In this document: positions 1 through 8,688 of the stretch, piece by piece | How the letters are laid out: the number at the start of each line of letters is the position of its first letter | Numbering within the stretch: the first letter of the stretch is position 1 | From: Streptacidiphilus sp. PB12-B1b | GTDB lineage: Bacteria > Actinomycetota > Actinomycetes > Streptomycetales > Streptomycetaceae | Reading direction: 5' to 3' | Length of the DNA stretch: 64,000 nucleotides | Assembly (NCBI RefSeq): GCF_014084125.1 | Contig: NZ_CP048405.1 | Span: forward strand, 4,278,001-4,342,000 | Notes under the pieces: model-generated | What the model saw: the letters and a program-made list of their open reading frames with translations, nothing else | What the model was told of the DNA's origin: nothing | Databases searched by the model: none | Program-made: the position numbers and the translations under genes

Positions 1-133
1 GCCGTTGCGCGGCCCAGCCCAGCACGAACACTGTTCCGAGCCCGATGGTCAGCAGCGGCAGCAGCGCCCACAGGACACTGCCCCAGGGGCTGAGTGCTCC
101 GGCCGGGGGGCCGGCGCCGTCCGCCTTGGCCAC
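1..133 (-). CDS. membrane protein, N-terminal part only
   Basis: Read on the minus strand, a GTG at 133-131 opens a frame of 44 codons that runs off the window start. The peptide begins with about 16 Ala/Gly/Pro-rich residues and continues into a hydrophobic stretch (LWALLPLLTIGLGTVFVLGW), which looks like a first membrane segment. An in-frame stop lies four codons upstream of the GTG and a G-rich run precedes it. The gene would be divergent from egtA, with about 240 bases between them. The family is not recognisable from this fragment. Confidence 0.45.
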   Translation of the reverse strand, partial: MAKADGAGPPAGALSPWGSVLWALLPLLTIGLGTVFVLGWAAQR

Positions 134-373
134 ACCCCCACGCTACGGCCGCCGGGCAGCCCGGACAAGCGTTGCCGGGCTGGTCAGCGGCGTCCCAGAG
201 GGGTCTCGGCGGGGGTCTCGGCCGACCGGGCGCGCGGCTGCTCAAGATGCCCCTCCAGCGGGGGCGACACATACTCGACAGGTGTCGGACCGATTGCCGG
301 TCGGCCAGGGCGCCCCGACGGCGCCCCGCCCGCACCGTCGGCCCGGTCCGCGCCTCGTACCGAGAGGATCGAC

Positions 374-1651
374 ATGATGGGCGGCTGGCTCCGCGAGGAC
401 GACGCGCTCGCGCACATAGCCGGGATCTGTTTCAAGACCGGCCCGCCCCGGCAGACCGGGGTGGAACTGGAGTGGCTGGTGCGCGACGGGCAGGATCCGG
501 CCGCCGCCGTGCCGCTGGAGCGCCTGCAGCACGCCCTGGCCCCGCTCGGCTCCCCGGGCGGCCTGCCGTACGGCGGCCGGATCACCCTGGAGCCGGGCGG
601 CCAGGTGGAGCTCAGCTCCTGCCCGGCCCCCTCCCCGGCGCGATGTCTGGAGCAGACCGCACTGGACATGTCGGTCCTGCGGGCGACCCTGGCCTCGGCC
701 GGGCTGGTCCTGGAGGGCCGGGGCCTGGAGCCCTACCGCACCCCGGAACGGGTGCTGGACCTGCCGCGCTACCAGGCCATGGAGGCGTACTTCGACGCGG
801 CCGGGCCCTGGGGCCGGATGATGATGCGGGCCACCGCATCGGTACAGGTCAATGTGGACGCCGGGGACGAGGGCGACGACACCACCGGCTACCGGTTCCG
901 CTGGGCGCTGCTGCACCGGCTGGGCCCGGTGCTGGTGGCGGCCTTCGCCAACTCCCCGTTGTGGCAGGGCCGGCCCACCGGCTGGGTGTCCACCCGGCAG
1001 GCCGTCTGGGCCAACATGGACCCCGGCCGGACCCGTCCGCCGGAGTCCGACGGCGATCCGCGCACGGCATGGGCGCGGTACGCGCTCGATGCCCACCTGC
1101 TGTGCCTGCGCCGCTCGGACGGGGCGGCCTGGACCGCGCCGCGGGACATGCCGCTGCGGTCCTGGCTGCGCGATCCGGCGTCGGAGGGCCGGCCCGCCCT
1201 CGAGGACGCCGAGTACCACCTGACCACGCTGTTTCCGCCGGTCAGGCCGCGCGGCTATCTGGAGCTGAGGATGATCGACGCCCAGCGCGGCGACGACTGG
1301 ATGGTGCCCGCACTGCTGGTCACCGCCCTGCTGGACGATCCGGTCGCGGCCCGCGCCGCCTACCGGGCGACCGAGCAGCTCACCGGCGGGCAGGAGCTGC
1401 CGCCGTGGCAGATGTGGCTGCACGCCGCCCGTCACGGCCCCGGGGACACCCGGGTCGGCGCCAGTACCCGGGCCTGTTTCAGCGCCGCCTCGGACGCGCT
1501 GGCCAGGTCGGGCGCGCCCGAGCCGATGCGGCGGTTGCTGGCGGACTTCGCCCAGCGCTACCCCGAGCTGGGCCGCTGCCCGGCCGACGACGATCTGGAC
1601 GCCCTGCACCGGGCGGCCAGGACCCAGCTCCCGGAAGGAGCGACGCGATGA
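374..1651 (+). CDS. egtA: ergothioneine biosynthesis glutamate-cysteine ligase EgtA
   Basis: About 425 aa. EgtA joins glutamate to cysteine to give gamma-glutamylcysteine, the sulfur donor that EgtB uses. The sequence has the look of the GCS2-type ligase family (GVELEWLV near the N-terminus, GGRITLEPGGQVELSS, then LELRMIDAQRGDDWMVPALL towards the end), and the identification is fixed by egtB, egtC and egtD following directly. The reading frame is open from position 5, but similarity begins only near the ATG at 374, which has GAGAGG seven bases upstream; the next codon is also ATG. Its TGA overlaps the egtB ATG (ATGA), so the two are translationally coupled. Confidence 0.9.
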   Translation: MMGGWLREDDALAHIAGICFKTGPPRQTGVELEWLVRDGQDPAAAVPLERLQHALAPLGSPGGLPYGGRITLEPGGQVELSSCPAPSPARCLEQTALDMSVLRATLASAGLVLEGRGLEPYRTPERVLDLPRYQAMEAYFDAAGPWGRMMMRATASVQVNVDAGDEGDDTTGYRFRWALLHRLGPVLVAAFANSPLWQGRPTGWVSTRQAVWANMDPGRTRPPESDGDPRTAWARYALDAHLLCLRRSDGAAWTAPRDMPLRSWLRDPASEGRPALEDAEYHLTTLFPPVRPRGYLELRMIDAQRGDDWMVPALLVTALLDDPVAARAAYRATEQLTGGQELPPWQMWLHAARHGPGDTRVGASTRACFSAASDALARSGAPEPMRRLLADFAQRYPELGRCPADDDLDALHRAARTQLPEGATR

Positions 1652-3048
1652 GCGACCACCCCACCGTCGCCGACGCCCCGATGGGCGCCGCACCAACGAC
1701 GGACACCGGCACCGGCAGCGCGACCGCCGCCGGTACCGAACCGCTGCGGAGGCGCGCCCGCGCGGCCCTGGAGACCGCCCGGGCCCGGACCACGCTGCTC
1801 ACCGACTGCCTGGACGACGCCGGGCTCACCGCCCAGCACTCGCCGCTGATGTCGCCCCTGGTCTGGGATCTGGCGCACATCGGCAACCAGGAGGAGATCT
1901 GGCTGGTCCGCGCGGCGGGCGGACGCCCGGCCCTGCGGCCGGAGCTCGATCCGCTGTACGACGCCTTCCAGCACCCGCGCGCCGAACGCCCCGCGCTGCC
2001 GCTGCTCACCCCCGAGCAGGCCCGCAACTACACGGCCGAGGTCCGCACCCACGCCCTGGACGTCCTCGACGACCTCGCCCGGGCCGGGCGGAGCGGTGAT
2101 CCGCTGCTGGAAGGCGGTTTCGTCTTCGGGATGATCGCCCAGCACGAGCAGCAGCACGACGAGACCATGCTCGCCACCCACCAGCTGCGCCAGGGACCAC
2201 CGGTGCTGCACGCGCCCGCGCCCCCGGCCGCGCCGCCCGACGCGGACGCGCTGCCCCGCGAAGTCCTGGTCCCCGGCGGCCCGTTCACCATGGGCACCTC
2301 GGACGACCCGTGGGCGCTGGACAACGAGCGGCCCGCGCACACCGTGGACGTCCCCGCCTTCTGGCTGGACACCACGCCCGTCACCAACGCCCAGTACCAG
2401 GAGTTCATCAGCGACGGCGGCTACCGCCAGCCGCACTGGTGGAGCCCGCAGGGCTGGGAGCACTGCCGCCAGGCCGGCTTGGAGGCGCCGCTGTTCTGGC
2501 AGCGCGACGGCGACGGCTGGCTGCGCCACCGGTTCGGCCGCACCGAGCCCGTGCCCGGGGAGGAGCCCGTGGTGCACGTCAGCTGGTACGAGGCCGACGC
2601 CTACGCGCGGTGGGCCGGACGCCGACTGCCGACCGAGGCCGAGTGGGAGAAGGCCGCCCGCCACGACAGCGCCAAAGGCCTTACCCGGCGCTACCCGTGG
2701 GGTGACGACGACCCGCAGCCGCAGCATGCCAACCTCGGCCAGCGCCACCTGCAACCGGCGCCGGCGGGCAGCCACCCGGACGGCGCGGCGCCCTGCGGGG
2801 CGCGTCAACTCCTGGGCGACGTCTGGGAGTGGACCTCCACCGACTTCACCGGCTACCCGGGTTTCACCGCCTTCCCCTACCGGGAGTACTCCGAGGTCTT
2901 CTTCGACGGCGGCTACAAGGTGCTGCGCGGCGGCTCGTTCGGCACCGACCCGGTCGCCTGCCGGGCGACCTTCCGCAACTGGGACTATCCGATCCGCCGT
3001 CAGATCTTCTCCGGACTGCGCACCGCCCGCGACCCGGACGGCGACTGA
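1648..3048 (+). CDS. egtB: hercynine oxygenase / sulfoxide synthase EgtB
   Basis: About 466 aa. EgtB is a non-haem iron enzyme that couples hercynine to gamma-glutamylcysteine with oxygen. It has the two expected domains: an N-terminal DinB_2-like bundle (MSPLVWDLAHIGNQEEIW; iron-binding HEQQHDE near residue 166) and a C-terminal formylglycine-generating-enzyme/sulfatase-modifying fold (GGPFTMGTSDDPWALDNERP, GDVWEWTS near 390, VLRGGSFG near 425). Length is normal for the family. The start overlaps the egtA stop, and the TGA overlaps the ATG of egtC at 3048. A low-complexity Ala/Thr/Gly tail at residues 5-35 is probably disordered. Confidence 0.95.
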   Translation: MSDHPTVADAPMGAAPTTDTGTGSATAAGTEPLRRRARAALETARARTTLLTDCLDDAGLTAQHSPLMSPLVWDLAHIGNQEEIWLVRAAGGRPALRPELDPLYDAFQHPRAERPALPLLTPEQARNYTAEVRTHALDVLDDLARAGRSGDPLLEGGFVFGMIAQHEQQHDETMLATHQLRQGPPVLHAPAPPAAPPDADALPREVLVPGGPFTMGTSDDPWALDNERPAHTVDVPAFWLDTTPVTNAQYQEFISDGGYRQPHWWSPQGWEHCRQAGLEAPLFWQRDGDGWLRHRFGRTEPVPGEEPVVHVSWYEADAYARWAGRRLPTEAEWEKAARHDSAKGLTRRYPWGDDDPQPQHANLGQRHLQPAPAGSHPDGAAPCGARQLLGDVWEWTSTDFTGYPGFTAFPYREYSEVFFDGGYKVLRGGSFGTDPVACRATFRNWDYPIRRQIFSGLRTARDPDGD

Positions 3049-3854
3049 TGTGTCGTCATCTCGCCTACCTGGGGCCCGAGGTGTCCCTGGCCGAGCTGCT
3101 GACCGCGCCCGCGCACGGACTGTTCCGGCAGTCCTGGGAACCGCGCAGGCAGCAGTACGGGACGGTCAACGCGGACGGCTACGGCATCGGCTGGTACCCC
3201 CCGGGCCCGGACCGGACCCCGGCCCGCTACCGGCGCTCGGTGCCGATCTGGGCCGATCCCGACCTGCCCGACCTGGCCCGCACCCTGCGCAGCGGCGCGG
3301 TGCTGGCCGCCGTGCGCGACGCCACCCCGGGCACTGCCCTGGACGCCTCCGCCAACGCCCCCTTCCGCACCGGGCGGTGGCTGTTCAGCCACAACGGGGC
3401 GGTCCAGGACTGGCGGCGGCTGCCGGAGGACACCGGCACGCTGCTGCCGTCCGCCGCGCTGCTCGGCCTGGAGGCGGCCAGCGATTCGGCCCTGCTCTGG
3501 GTGCTGGTCCACGAACGGCTCGCCGCAGGCGAACCACCGGACGCCGCGCTCGCCGCGGTCGTCCGGATGGCAGCCGCGGTACGCCCGCAGGCCCGGCTCA
3601 ACCTGCTGCTCACCGACGGCCAGGCGATCGCCGCCACCCGCTGGGGCGACAGCCTGTGGTACCGGGCCGGAGCGGGCCGGGTCGTCGTCGCCTCCGAGCC
3701 CGACGACGACTCCCCCGTCGAGACCGACGACGCGGACGCCTGGCACGAAGTGCCGCAGCGCTGCGCCCTGTTGGCCACCCCGGCCTCGGTCCGCACCATC
3801 CCGCTTTCCCCTGTGGCCCACCGGCCCGTCGAGGAGAGGACCGCTTTCCGATGA
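3048..3854 (+). CDS. egtC: gamma-glutamyl hercynylcysteine sulfoxide hydrolase EgtC
   Basis: About 268 aa. EgtC is a class II glutamine amidotransferase-like (Ntn) hydrolase that removes the gamma-glutamyl group after the EgtB step. The protein starts MCRHLAYLGP, so the catalytic cysteine is residue 2 and is exposed when the initiator Met is removed; NADGYGIGWY, RTGRWLFSHNGAV and DSALLW are typical of the fold. The ATG overlaps the egtB stop (TGATG). The TGA overlaps the egtD ATG at 3851. No anomalies. Confidence 0.94.
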   Translation: MCRHLAYLGPEVSLAELLTAPAHGLFRQSWEPRRQQYGTVNADGYGIGWYPPGPDRTPARYRRSVPIWADPDLPDLARTLRSGAVLAAVRDATPGTALDASANAPFRTGRWLFSHNGAVQDWRRLPEDTGTLLPSAALLGLEAASDSALLWVLVHERLAAGEPPDAALAAVVRMAAAVRPQARLNLLLTDGQAIAATRWGDSLWYRAGAGRVVVASEPDDDSPVETDDADAWHEVPQRCALLATPASVRTIPLSPVAHRPVEERTAFR

Positions 3855-4831
3855 CCCCCACCTTCACCCTGGAAAACCGTCTGCCCGCCGACTACTTCAC
3901 CGAGGCGCTGCGGTCCGACGCACTGCACGGCCTGACCGCGCACCCCAAGTCTCTGCCGCCGACCTGGTTCTACGACGCCCACGGCAGCGACCTCTTCGAA
4001 CAGATCACCGCCCTGCCGGAGTACTACCCCACCCGCACCGAGCACGGCATCCTGACCGCCAGGGCGCCCGAGATCGCCGCGGCCGTCCACGCCCGCACCC
4101 TGGTCGAGCTGGGCTCGGGCTCGTCGGTGAAGACCCGGCTGCTGCTGGACGCCATGCTGGCGGCCGGTCCGCTGCGCGAGTACGTGCCGGTGGACGTCAG
4201 CGAGAGCGCGCTGCGGCAGGCCGCGAAGGGGCTGGGCCAGAGCTATCCGGATCTGGGCGTGCACGCCCTGGTCGCCGACTTCCACCAGCACCTGGGGCTG
4301 GCCGGCACCCGGGGCCCGAGGCTGCTGGCCTTCCTGGGCGGCACCATCGGCAATCTGCTGCCCGAGGCCCGGGCCGCGTTCCTGGCCAGGGTCGCCGCCG
4401 AACTGGAGCCGGGCGATGCCCTGCTGCTGGGCACGGACCTGGTCAAGGACCCGGCCACGCTGGTCGCCGCATACGACGACTCGGCCGGGGTGACCGCCGA
4501 GTTCAACAAGAACGTGCTGTCGGTGCTCGACCACGGCCTGGATGCCGACTTCGCGCCCGACGACTTCCGCCATGTGGCGGTGTGGGACGCCGAGCACGAG
4601 TGGATCGAGATGCGGCTGCGTGCCCTGCACCCGCTCAGCGTGAAGGTCCGCGAGCTTGATCTGGTGGTCTTCTTCGAGGAGGGCGAGGACCTGCACACCG
4701 AGACCTCCGCCAAGTTCCGCGAGCAGGGCGTGCGGGACGAGCTGCAGCGCGCCGGGCTGACCCTGCGGCACTGGTGGACCGACCCGGCCGAGCAGTACGC
4801 ACTCAGCCTCTCCTTCCCGGCCGGGGGCTGA
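3851..4831 (+). CDS. egtD: L-histidine N(alpha)-methyltransferase EgtD
   Basis: About 326 aa. EgtD trimethylates histidine to hercynine using SAM, the committed step of ergothioneine synthesis. The N-terminus carries the substrate-binding signature (KSLPPTWFYDAHGSDLFEQI) and the SAM-binding loop ELGSGSSVKTR is near residue 86; FLGGTIGNLLPEAR and YALSLSFP at the end are conserved in the family. The ATG overlaps the egtC stop. A gene for the last step (EgtE, PLP-dependent C-S lyase) does not follow; the next gene is on the other strand, so EgtE must be elsewhere or replaced. Confidence 0.95.
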   Translation: MTPTFTLENRLPADYFTEALRSDALHGLTAHPKSLPPTWFYDAHGSDLFEQITALPEYYPTRTEHGILTARAPEIAAAVHARTLVELGSGSSVKTRLLLDAMLAAGPLREYVPVDVSESALRQAAKGLGQSYPDLGVHALVADFHQHLGLAGTRGPRLLAFLGGTIGNLLPEARAAFLARVAAELEPGDALLLGTDLVKDPATLVAAYDDSAGVTAEFNKNVLSVLDHGLDADFAPDDFRHVAVWDAEHEWIEMRLRALHPLSVKVRELDLVVFFEEGEDLHTETSAKFREQGVRDELQRAGLTLRHWWTDPAEQYALSLSFPAGG

Positions 4832-4869
4832 CCCGGCCCGAAACGCGTCAGGCCCGCGACCGGCCGGGG

Positions 4870-6090
4870 CTACAGGCCCTGCTGGATCTGGTGCAGCCGC
4901 CGCTCGGCGGCCAGCAGGCCCCGGCCGCCCGCGCCGGGGACGGTGCGGCGCAGCGCCAGCAGGCCGGGGCCGAGCTGGGCGGCGGTGCGCCGGTCCGTCA
5001 CCCGGGCCCAGCAGGCATGGGCGTTGTCGACGGCGGCCCGGACCTCGGCGTCGTCCGGGCCCTGGAAGCCGAGCCGGTCCTCGGCGGCGGTCAGCCACAG
5101 CTCCGCGGCGGCGGCCGGGGCGCCGCCGAGGTGGGCCAGGTGGGCGCGGGCCTCGCGGGCGGTGACGGCCGGGGCGGAGTGCGCGCCGCTGCCGCGCGCC
5201 GCCAGCTCCTCCGCCTCCCGGGCCAGTCGTCCGGCCCGCTCCAGCTCCCCGGCCTGGCAGGCGGCGACGCTGGCGGCCAGCAGTTCCTCGGTCGTCCGCC
5301 GCTGCTGCGGCATCCCGCCCGCGAACAGCGGCCCGTCGAGCGCCGGCCCCCTCAGCACCGCCTGCGGAAACACCGGGGCGGGCGGTGCTGCCGGGGCCGC
5401 TGCCGCGAAGGGCGTGTACGCCGAGCTGAGTACCACGGCGCGGTCCGGCAGCCGGGCGGTGCTGACCGCCAGCTGGTGCAGGTCGGCCAGGGTGCTCCGG
5501 CCGGTGGAGCGGCGCAGCAGGTCGACCAGGGAGCGGGTGTAGGGCGCGGCGACGCCCTCGGCGGCCGTCTTCGGCGGGCTGATCTGGCCCCACACCGGGA
5601 CGCCGCTGGTCAGCGCGGCGCCGCCGTCGAGTGCCAGGGCGTTCCAGGCGTCCTTGTCGGCGATCAGGTCGGCGAGGACGGTGGTGCTGCCGGGCGGGCG
5701 CTGTCCGAGCTCGGTCGCCAGCCAGCTCCAGGGCATGCCGGTGTAGCGGGCGTTATCCGGCCGGGAGCGGGCCAGGGCCAGGTGCAGTTCCCGCTGGCGC
5801 CGGTCGGCGGTCAGTGCGCCGACCAGGGCGACCAGCAGCGGTCCGGCGGCGGCGGCTGCCGTGCGCAGGTAGCCGAGCAGCGCCTGGGGTTCGGCGGGGT
5901 CGGCCAGTTGCACGGTGTCGACGGGCAGGTCGCCGCCCAGCAGGGCCGCGCTGGGCACGGTCGCCAGCAGCGCCAAGCTCGCCTCGGGGCGGGTGAGTTG
6001 GCTTCGGCGGCCGCCAGGCGCGCCTCCGATCAGGAGTATGTGCCCGCGCGGTGTCCCGCTCTGTGTGGTCTCGGCCCCGTTCAACTGCAT
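4870..6090 (-). CDS. conserved protein of unknown function, about 406 aa
   Basis: The family is not recognised. I chose the ATG at 6090 (MQLNGAETTQSGTPRGHILLIGGAPGG); the frame stays open to 6219 but that extension is Arg-rich and unlike a natural N-terminus. The first 200 residues alternate short hydrophobic strands and helices, with a glycine-rich turn after the first strand, as in an alpha/beta domain of caspase or P-loop-like shape, but no Walker A or His-Cys dyad is clear. The last 130 residues are Ala-rich helices (EELLAASVAACQAGELERAG) that could be TPR-like. It converges on egtD with 38 bases between and is divergent from the OsmC gene. Confidence 0.7.
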   Translation of the reverse strand: MQLNGAETTQSGTPRGHILLIGGAPGGRRSQLTRPEASLALLATVPSAALLGGDLPVDTVQLADPAEPQALLGYLRTAAAAAGPLLVALVGALTADRRQRELHLALARSRPDNARYTGMPWSWLATELGQRPPGSTTVLADLIADKDAWNALALDGGAALTSGVPVWGQISPPKTAAEGVAAPYTRSLVDLLRRSTGRSTLADLHQLAVSTARLPDRAVVLSSAYTPFAAAAPAAPPAPVFPQAVLRGPALDGPLFAGGMPQQRRTTEELLAASVAACQAGELERAGRLAREAEELAARGSGAHSAPAVTAREARAHLAHLGGAPAAAAELWLTAAEDRLGFQGPDDAEVRAAVDNAHACWARVTDRRTAAQLGPGLLALRRTVPGAGGRGLLAAERRLHQIQQGL

Positions 6091-6264
6091 GGGCAGCACG
6101 CTACCCGCAGACCTGGGCTGGCGGCGGGAGCAGGGGCCCCGGACACGGAGTGCGCTGCCGCGCCGGGTTGCCGCGCTTGGACGGGGGTGAACTCGTAGGC
6201 TGGGACGGCACTCACGCATTGTCAGCCAGTCCAGGCAGTTCAGGGATCCAAGGAGCAGTCACGC

Positions 6265-6693
6265 ATGGCAACGACTCGCACGGCAGCAACCCACTGGGAA
6301 GGCAACCTGCTCAAGGGCAAGGGCACGGTCGCCCTGGAGTCCTCCAAGATCGGCGTCTACGACGTGAGCTGGGCGTCGCGTTCGGAGCAGCCGAACGGCC
6401 AGACCAGCCCGGAGGAGCTGATCGCGGCGGCCCACTCGTCCTGCTACTCGATGGCGTTCTCGCACGGCCTGGCCGGGCAGGGCCACACGGTGGAGGCCCT
6501 GGACACCCGCGCCGAGGTGACCTTTCAGCCGGGTGAGGGCATCACTGCCATCCACCTGACCGTCAAGGCCCGCGTCCCGGGCCTGTCGGAGGCGGACTTC
6601 CAGGCCGCGGCGCTGGACGCCAAGGCCAACTGCCCGGTCAGCCAGGCGCTCGCGGGCGTCAAGAACATCACGCTGGACGCCGAGCTGGTCTAG
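6265..6693 (+). CDS. OsmC/Ohr family peroxiredoxin
   Basis: About 142 aa, full length for OsmC. These small dimeric cytoplasmic thiol peroxidases reduce organic hydroperoxides. Both active-site cysteines are present: one in AAHSSCYSMAFSH near residue 57 and one in KANCPVSQAL near 122; the N-terminal WEGNLLKGKGTVALESS is typical of the OsmC branch. AAGGAG lies upstream of the ATG. It is divergent from the 406-aa gene and converges with the TetR gene. An antioxidant enzyme next to ergothioneine genes is a plausible functional grouping, though not an operon. Confidence 0.92.
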   Translation: MATTRTAATHWEGNLLKGKGTVALESSKIGVYDVSWASRSEQPNGQTSPEELIAAAHSSCYSMAFSHGLAGQGHTVEALDTRAEVTFQPGEGITAIHLTVKARVPGLSEADFQAAALDAKANCPVSQALAGVKNITLDAELV

Positions 6694-6784
6694 CACCCGG
6701 TCCGGGCGCAGCACTGCGGTCCCGGTGGGCGGTCAACCGCCTGCCGGGGCCGGTCGTCCACCGAGGCCGGTCGCCTGCCCGGGG

Positions 6785-7468
6785 TCAGTGGCCTGCCGGG
6801 GCCAGGGCCGCGTCCAGGACGCGGGACCACTCGCGGATGATGCCGCGCCGCCTGCGGCTGTCGTCGGTCAGCAGGTTGGCCAGGCCGAGGCCACGTGCCA
6901 TGTCCAGGGTGGCCTGGATGATCTCGCGTACGCCGGGGGCGGTCTCGTCCACGCCGAGCAGTTCGACGGCGGCCTGGTGCACCTTGCGTCCGGTGCGCGC
7001 CTCCAGCGGGACGACCAGTTCGCGCAGGTGCGGGTCGGAGGAGGCGGCCACCCACAGTTCCAGGGCGGCGCGGAACGGCACGCCGGTGAACCAGCTGACG
7101 ATCAGCTCCACCACCGCCTCGGTGCGCAGTCCGCCGGCGGGCGGGGCGAGCGCGTCCAGCTCGCGTTGGATGCCGGCAGTGCGGGATTCGGTGAGGTGGG
7201 CGACGGCGGCGGTGGTCAGCGCCTCCCGGGTGGGGAAGTGGTGCTGCGCGGCCCCCCGGGAGACCCCGGCGCGCTCGGCGACCACGGTGACGGTGGTGCC
7301 GGTCCAGCCGAACTCGACCAGGCATTCGACCGCCGCCTCCAGCAGCCGCTGCCGGGTGGCCCGGCTGCGGTCCTGCTGCGGCGCCCGGTGCCCGGCCGCC
7401 GTTCCGGGAGCGGCTTCCGGAGCGGCTTCGGGATCGGCGGAGTGTCCGGGGGCGGTGCGGCTGGGCAT
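6785..7468 (-). CDS. TetR/AcrR family regulator of the catabolic operon
   Basis: About 227 aa with the ATG at 7468; an in-frame ATG at 7489 is an alternative. The DNA-binding domain is clear: ATRQRLLEAAVECLVEFGW, then the helix-turn-helix TVTVVAERAGVSRGAAQHHFPTREAL. The rest is a helical ligand-binding domain. It is the last gene of a leftward series of five (AtuA-like, carboxylase beta, carboxylase alpha, acyl-CoA dehydrogenase, this gene), 59 bases after the dehydrogenase stop, so it probably controls the operon through an acyl-CoA ligand. The palindrome at 14157-14184 is the likely operator. Confidence 0.88.
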   Translation of the reverse strand: MPSRTAPGHSADPEAAPEAAPGTAAGHRAPQQDRSRATRQRLLEAAVECLVEFGWTGTTVTVVAERAGVSRGAAQHHFPTREALTTAAVAHLTESRTAGIQRELDALAPPAGGLRTEAVVELIVSWFTGVPFRAALELWVAASSDPHLRELVVPLEARTGRKVHQAAVELLGVDETAPGVREIIQATLDMARGLGLANLLTDDSRRRRGIIREWSRVLDAALAPAGH

Positions 7469-7527
7469 GGCCCCATTATGGCGTCCCATGATCGGTACGG
7501 CTTCCAGTACGCCTTCCGGCACGGCTT

Positions 7528-8688
7528 CTAGTACGACTTCGGCATGCCGAGTGTGGACTGGGCGACGAAGTTGAGGATCATCTCCCGGCTGACCGGCGCG
7601 ATCCGGGCGACCCGGGCCGCGGCCAGCAGCGTGGCCAGGCCGTACTCGCTGGCCAGGCCGTTGCCGCCGTGGGTCTGCAGGGCCTGGTCCACGGCCCGGA
7701 TGCTGGCCTCGGCGGCGGCGTACTTGGCCATGTTGGCGGCCTCGGCCGCGCCGGTGTCGTCGCCCGCGTCGTAGAGCCCGGCCGCCTTCTGCATCATCAG
7801 CCGGGCCAGCTCCACCTCGATGGCGATCTGCGCCAGCGGGTGCGCCACGCCCTGGTGGGTGGCGATGGGCGCGCCGCCGAAGACGCTGCGCTGTTTGGCG
7901 TAGTCGACGGCGCGTTCCAGGGCGTAGCGGCCGATGCCGACGGCGAGCGCGGAGGCCATGATCCGCTCGGGGTTGAGTCCGGCGAAGAGCTGGGCGAGCG
8001 CGGCGTCCTCCTCACCGATCAGGGCCTCGGCGGGCAGCCGGACGCCGTCCAGGACAATGCCGAACTGCCGTTCGGCCATGACCACGTCCATGTCGATCGG
8101 GCTGGCCCGGAAGCCGGGGGCGTCGGTGGGGACGGCGAACAGGACGGGCTTGAGCCGGCCGGTGCGGGTGTCCTCGGTCCGGCCGACGATGAGCACGTGG
8201 TTGGCCTGGTCCACGCCGGAGATGTAGACCTTGCTGCCGGAGAGCACCCAGTCGCCGCCGTCGCGCCGGGCGGTGGTGGTGATCCGGTGGGAGTTGGAGC
8301 CGGCCTCGGACTCGGTGATGCCGAACGCCATGATGGCGGAGCCGTCGGCGATGCCGGGCAGCCAGCGCTGCTTCTGCTGCTCGGTGCCGTAGCGGGATAT
8401 GACGGTGCCACAGATGGCGGGCGAGACCACCAGCATCAGCAGGCCGCATCCGGCCGCGCTCAACTCCTCCTGCACAATGGCGAGTTCGTACATGCCACCG
8501 CCACCGCCGCCGTATTCCACCGGCAGGTTGACGCCGGTGAAGCCCAGTTTGCCGGTCTCCTGCCAGAGTTCGCGCAGCGGCTCGTGGCGGCGGGCCCGGG
8601 CGTTGGCGTACGCGAAGCCGTAGCGGCGGCCCAACTGGGCGACGGCGGCCCGCAGATCGCGCTGCTGCTCGGTCTCGGTGAAGTTCAC
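7528..8688 (-). CDS. acyl-CoA dehydrogenase (AtuD/LiuA-like)
   Basis: About 386 aa, normal for the family. It oxidises an acyl-CoA to the 2-enoyl-CoA with FAD, passing electrons to ETF. Signatures seen: NLPVEYGGGGGG, AFGITESEAGSNSHRI, GSKVYISG, KQRSVFGGAPIATHQGVA, and QTHGGNGLASEYGLA near the C-terminus. The GTG start overlaps the TGA of the carboxylase alpha gene (GTGA), so translation is coupled. Next to MCC-type carboxylase subunits and an AtuA-like protein, the substrate is probably citronellyl-, isovaleryl- or another branched acyl-CoA; sequence alone cannot decide. Confidence 0.9.
   Translation of the reverse strand: MNFTETEQQRDLRAAVAQLGRRYGFAYANARARRHEPLRELWQETGKLGFTGVNLPVEYGGGGGGMYELAIVQEELSAAGCGLLMLVVSPAICGTVISRYGTEQQKQRWLPGIADGSAIMAFGITESEAGSNSHRITTTARRDGGDWVLSGSKVYISGVDQANHVLIVGRTEDTRTGRLKPVLFAVPTDAPGFRASPIDMDVVMAERQFGIVLDGVRLPAEALIGEEDAALAQLFAGLNPERIMASALAVGIGRYALERAVDYAKQRSVFGGAPIATHQGVAHPLAQIAIEVELARLMMQKAAGLYDAGDDTGAAEAANMAKYAAAEASIRAVDQALQTHGGNGLASEYGLATLLAAARVARIAPVSREMILNFVAQSTLGMPKSY

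Noticed and set aside
5-1647. 548-aa reading of egtA beginning at position 5
   Set aside because: Codons before 374 are Arg/Pro-rich, do not resemble GCS2 ligases, and the ATG at 374 has its own ribosome site.
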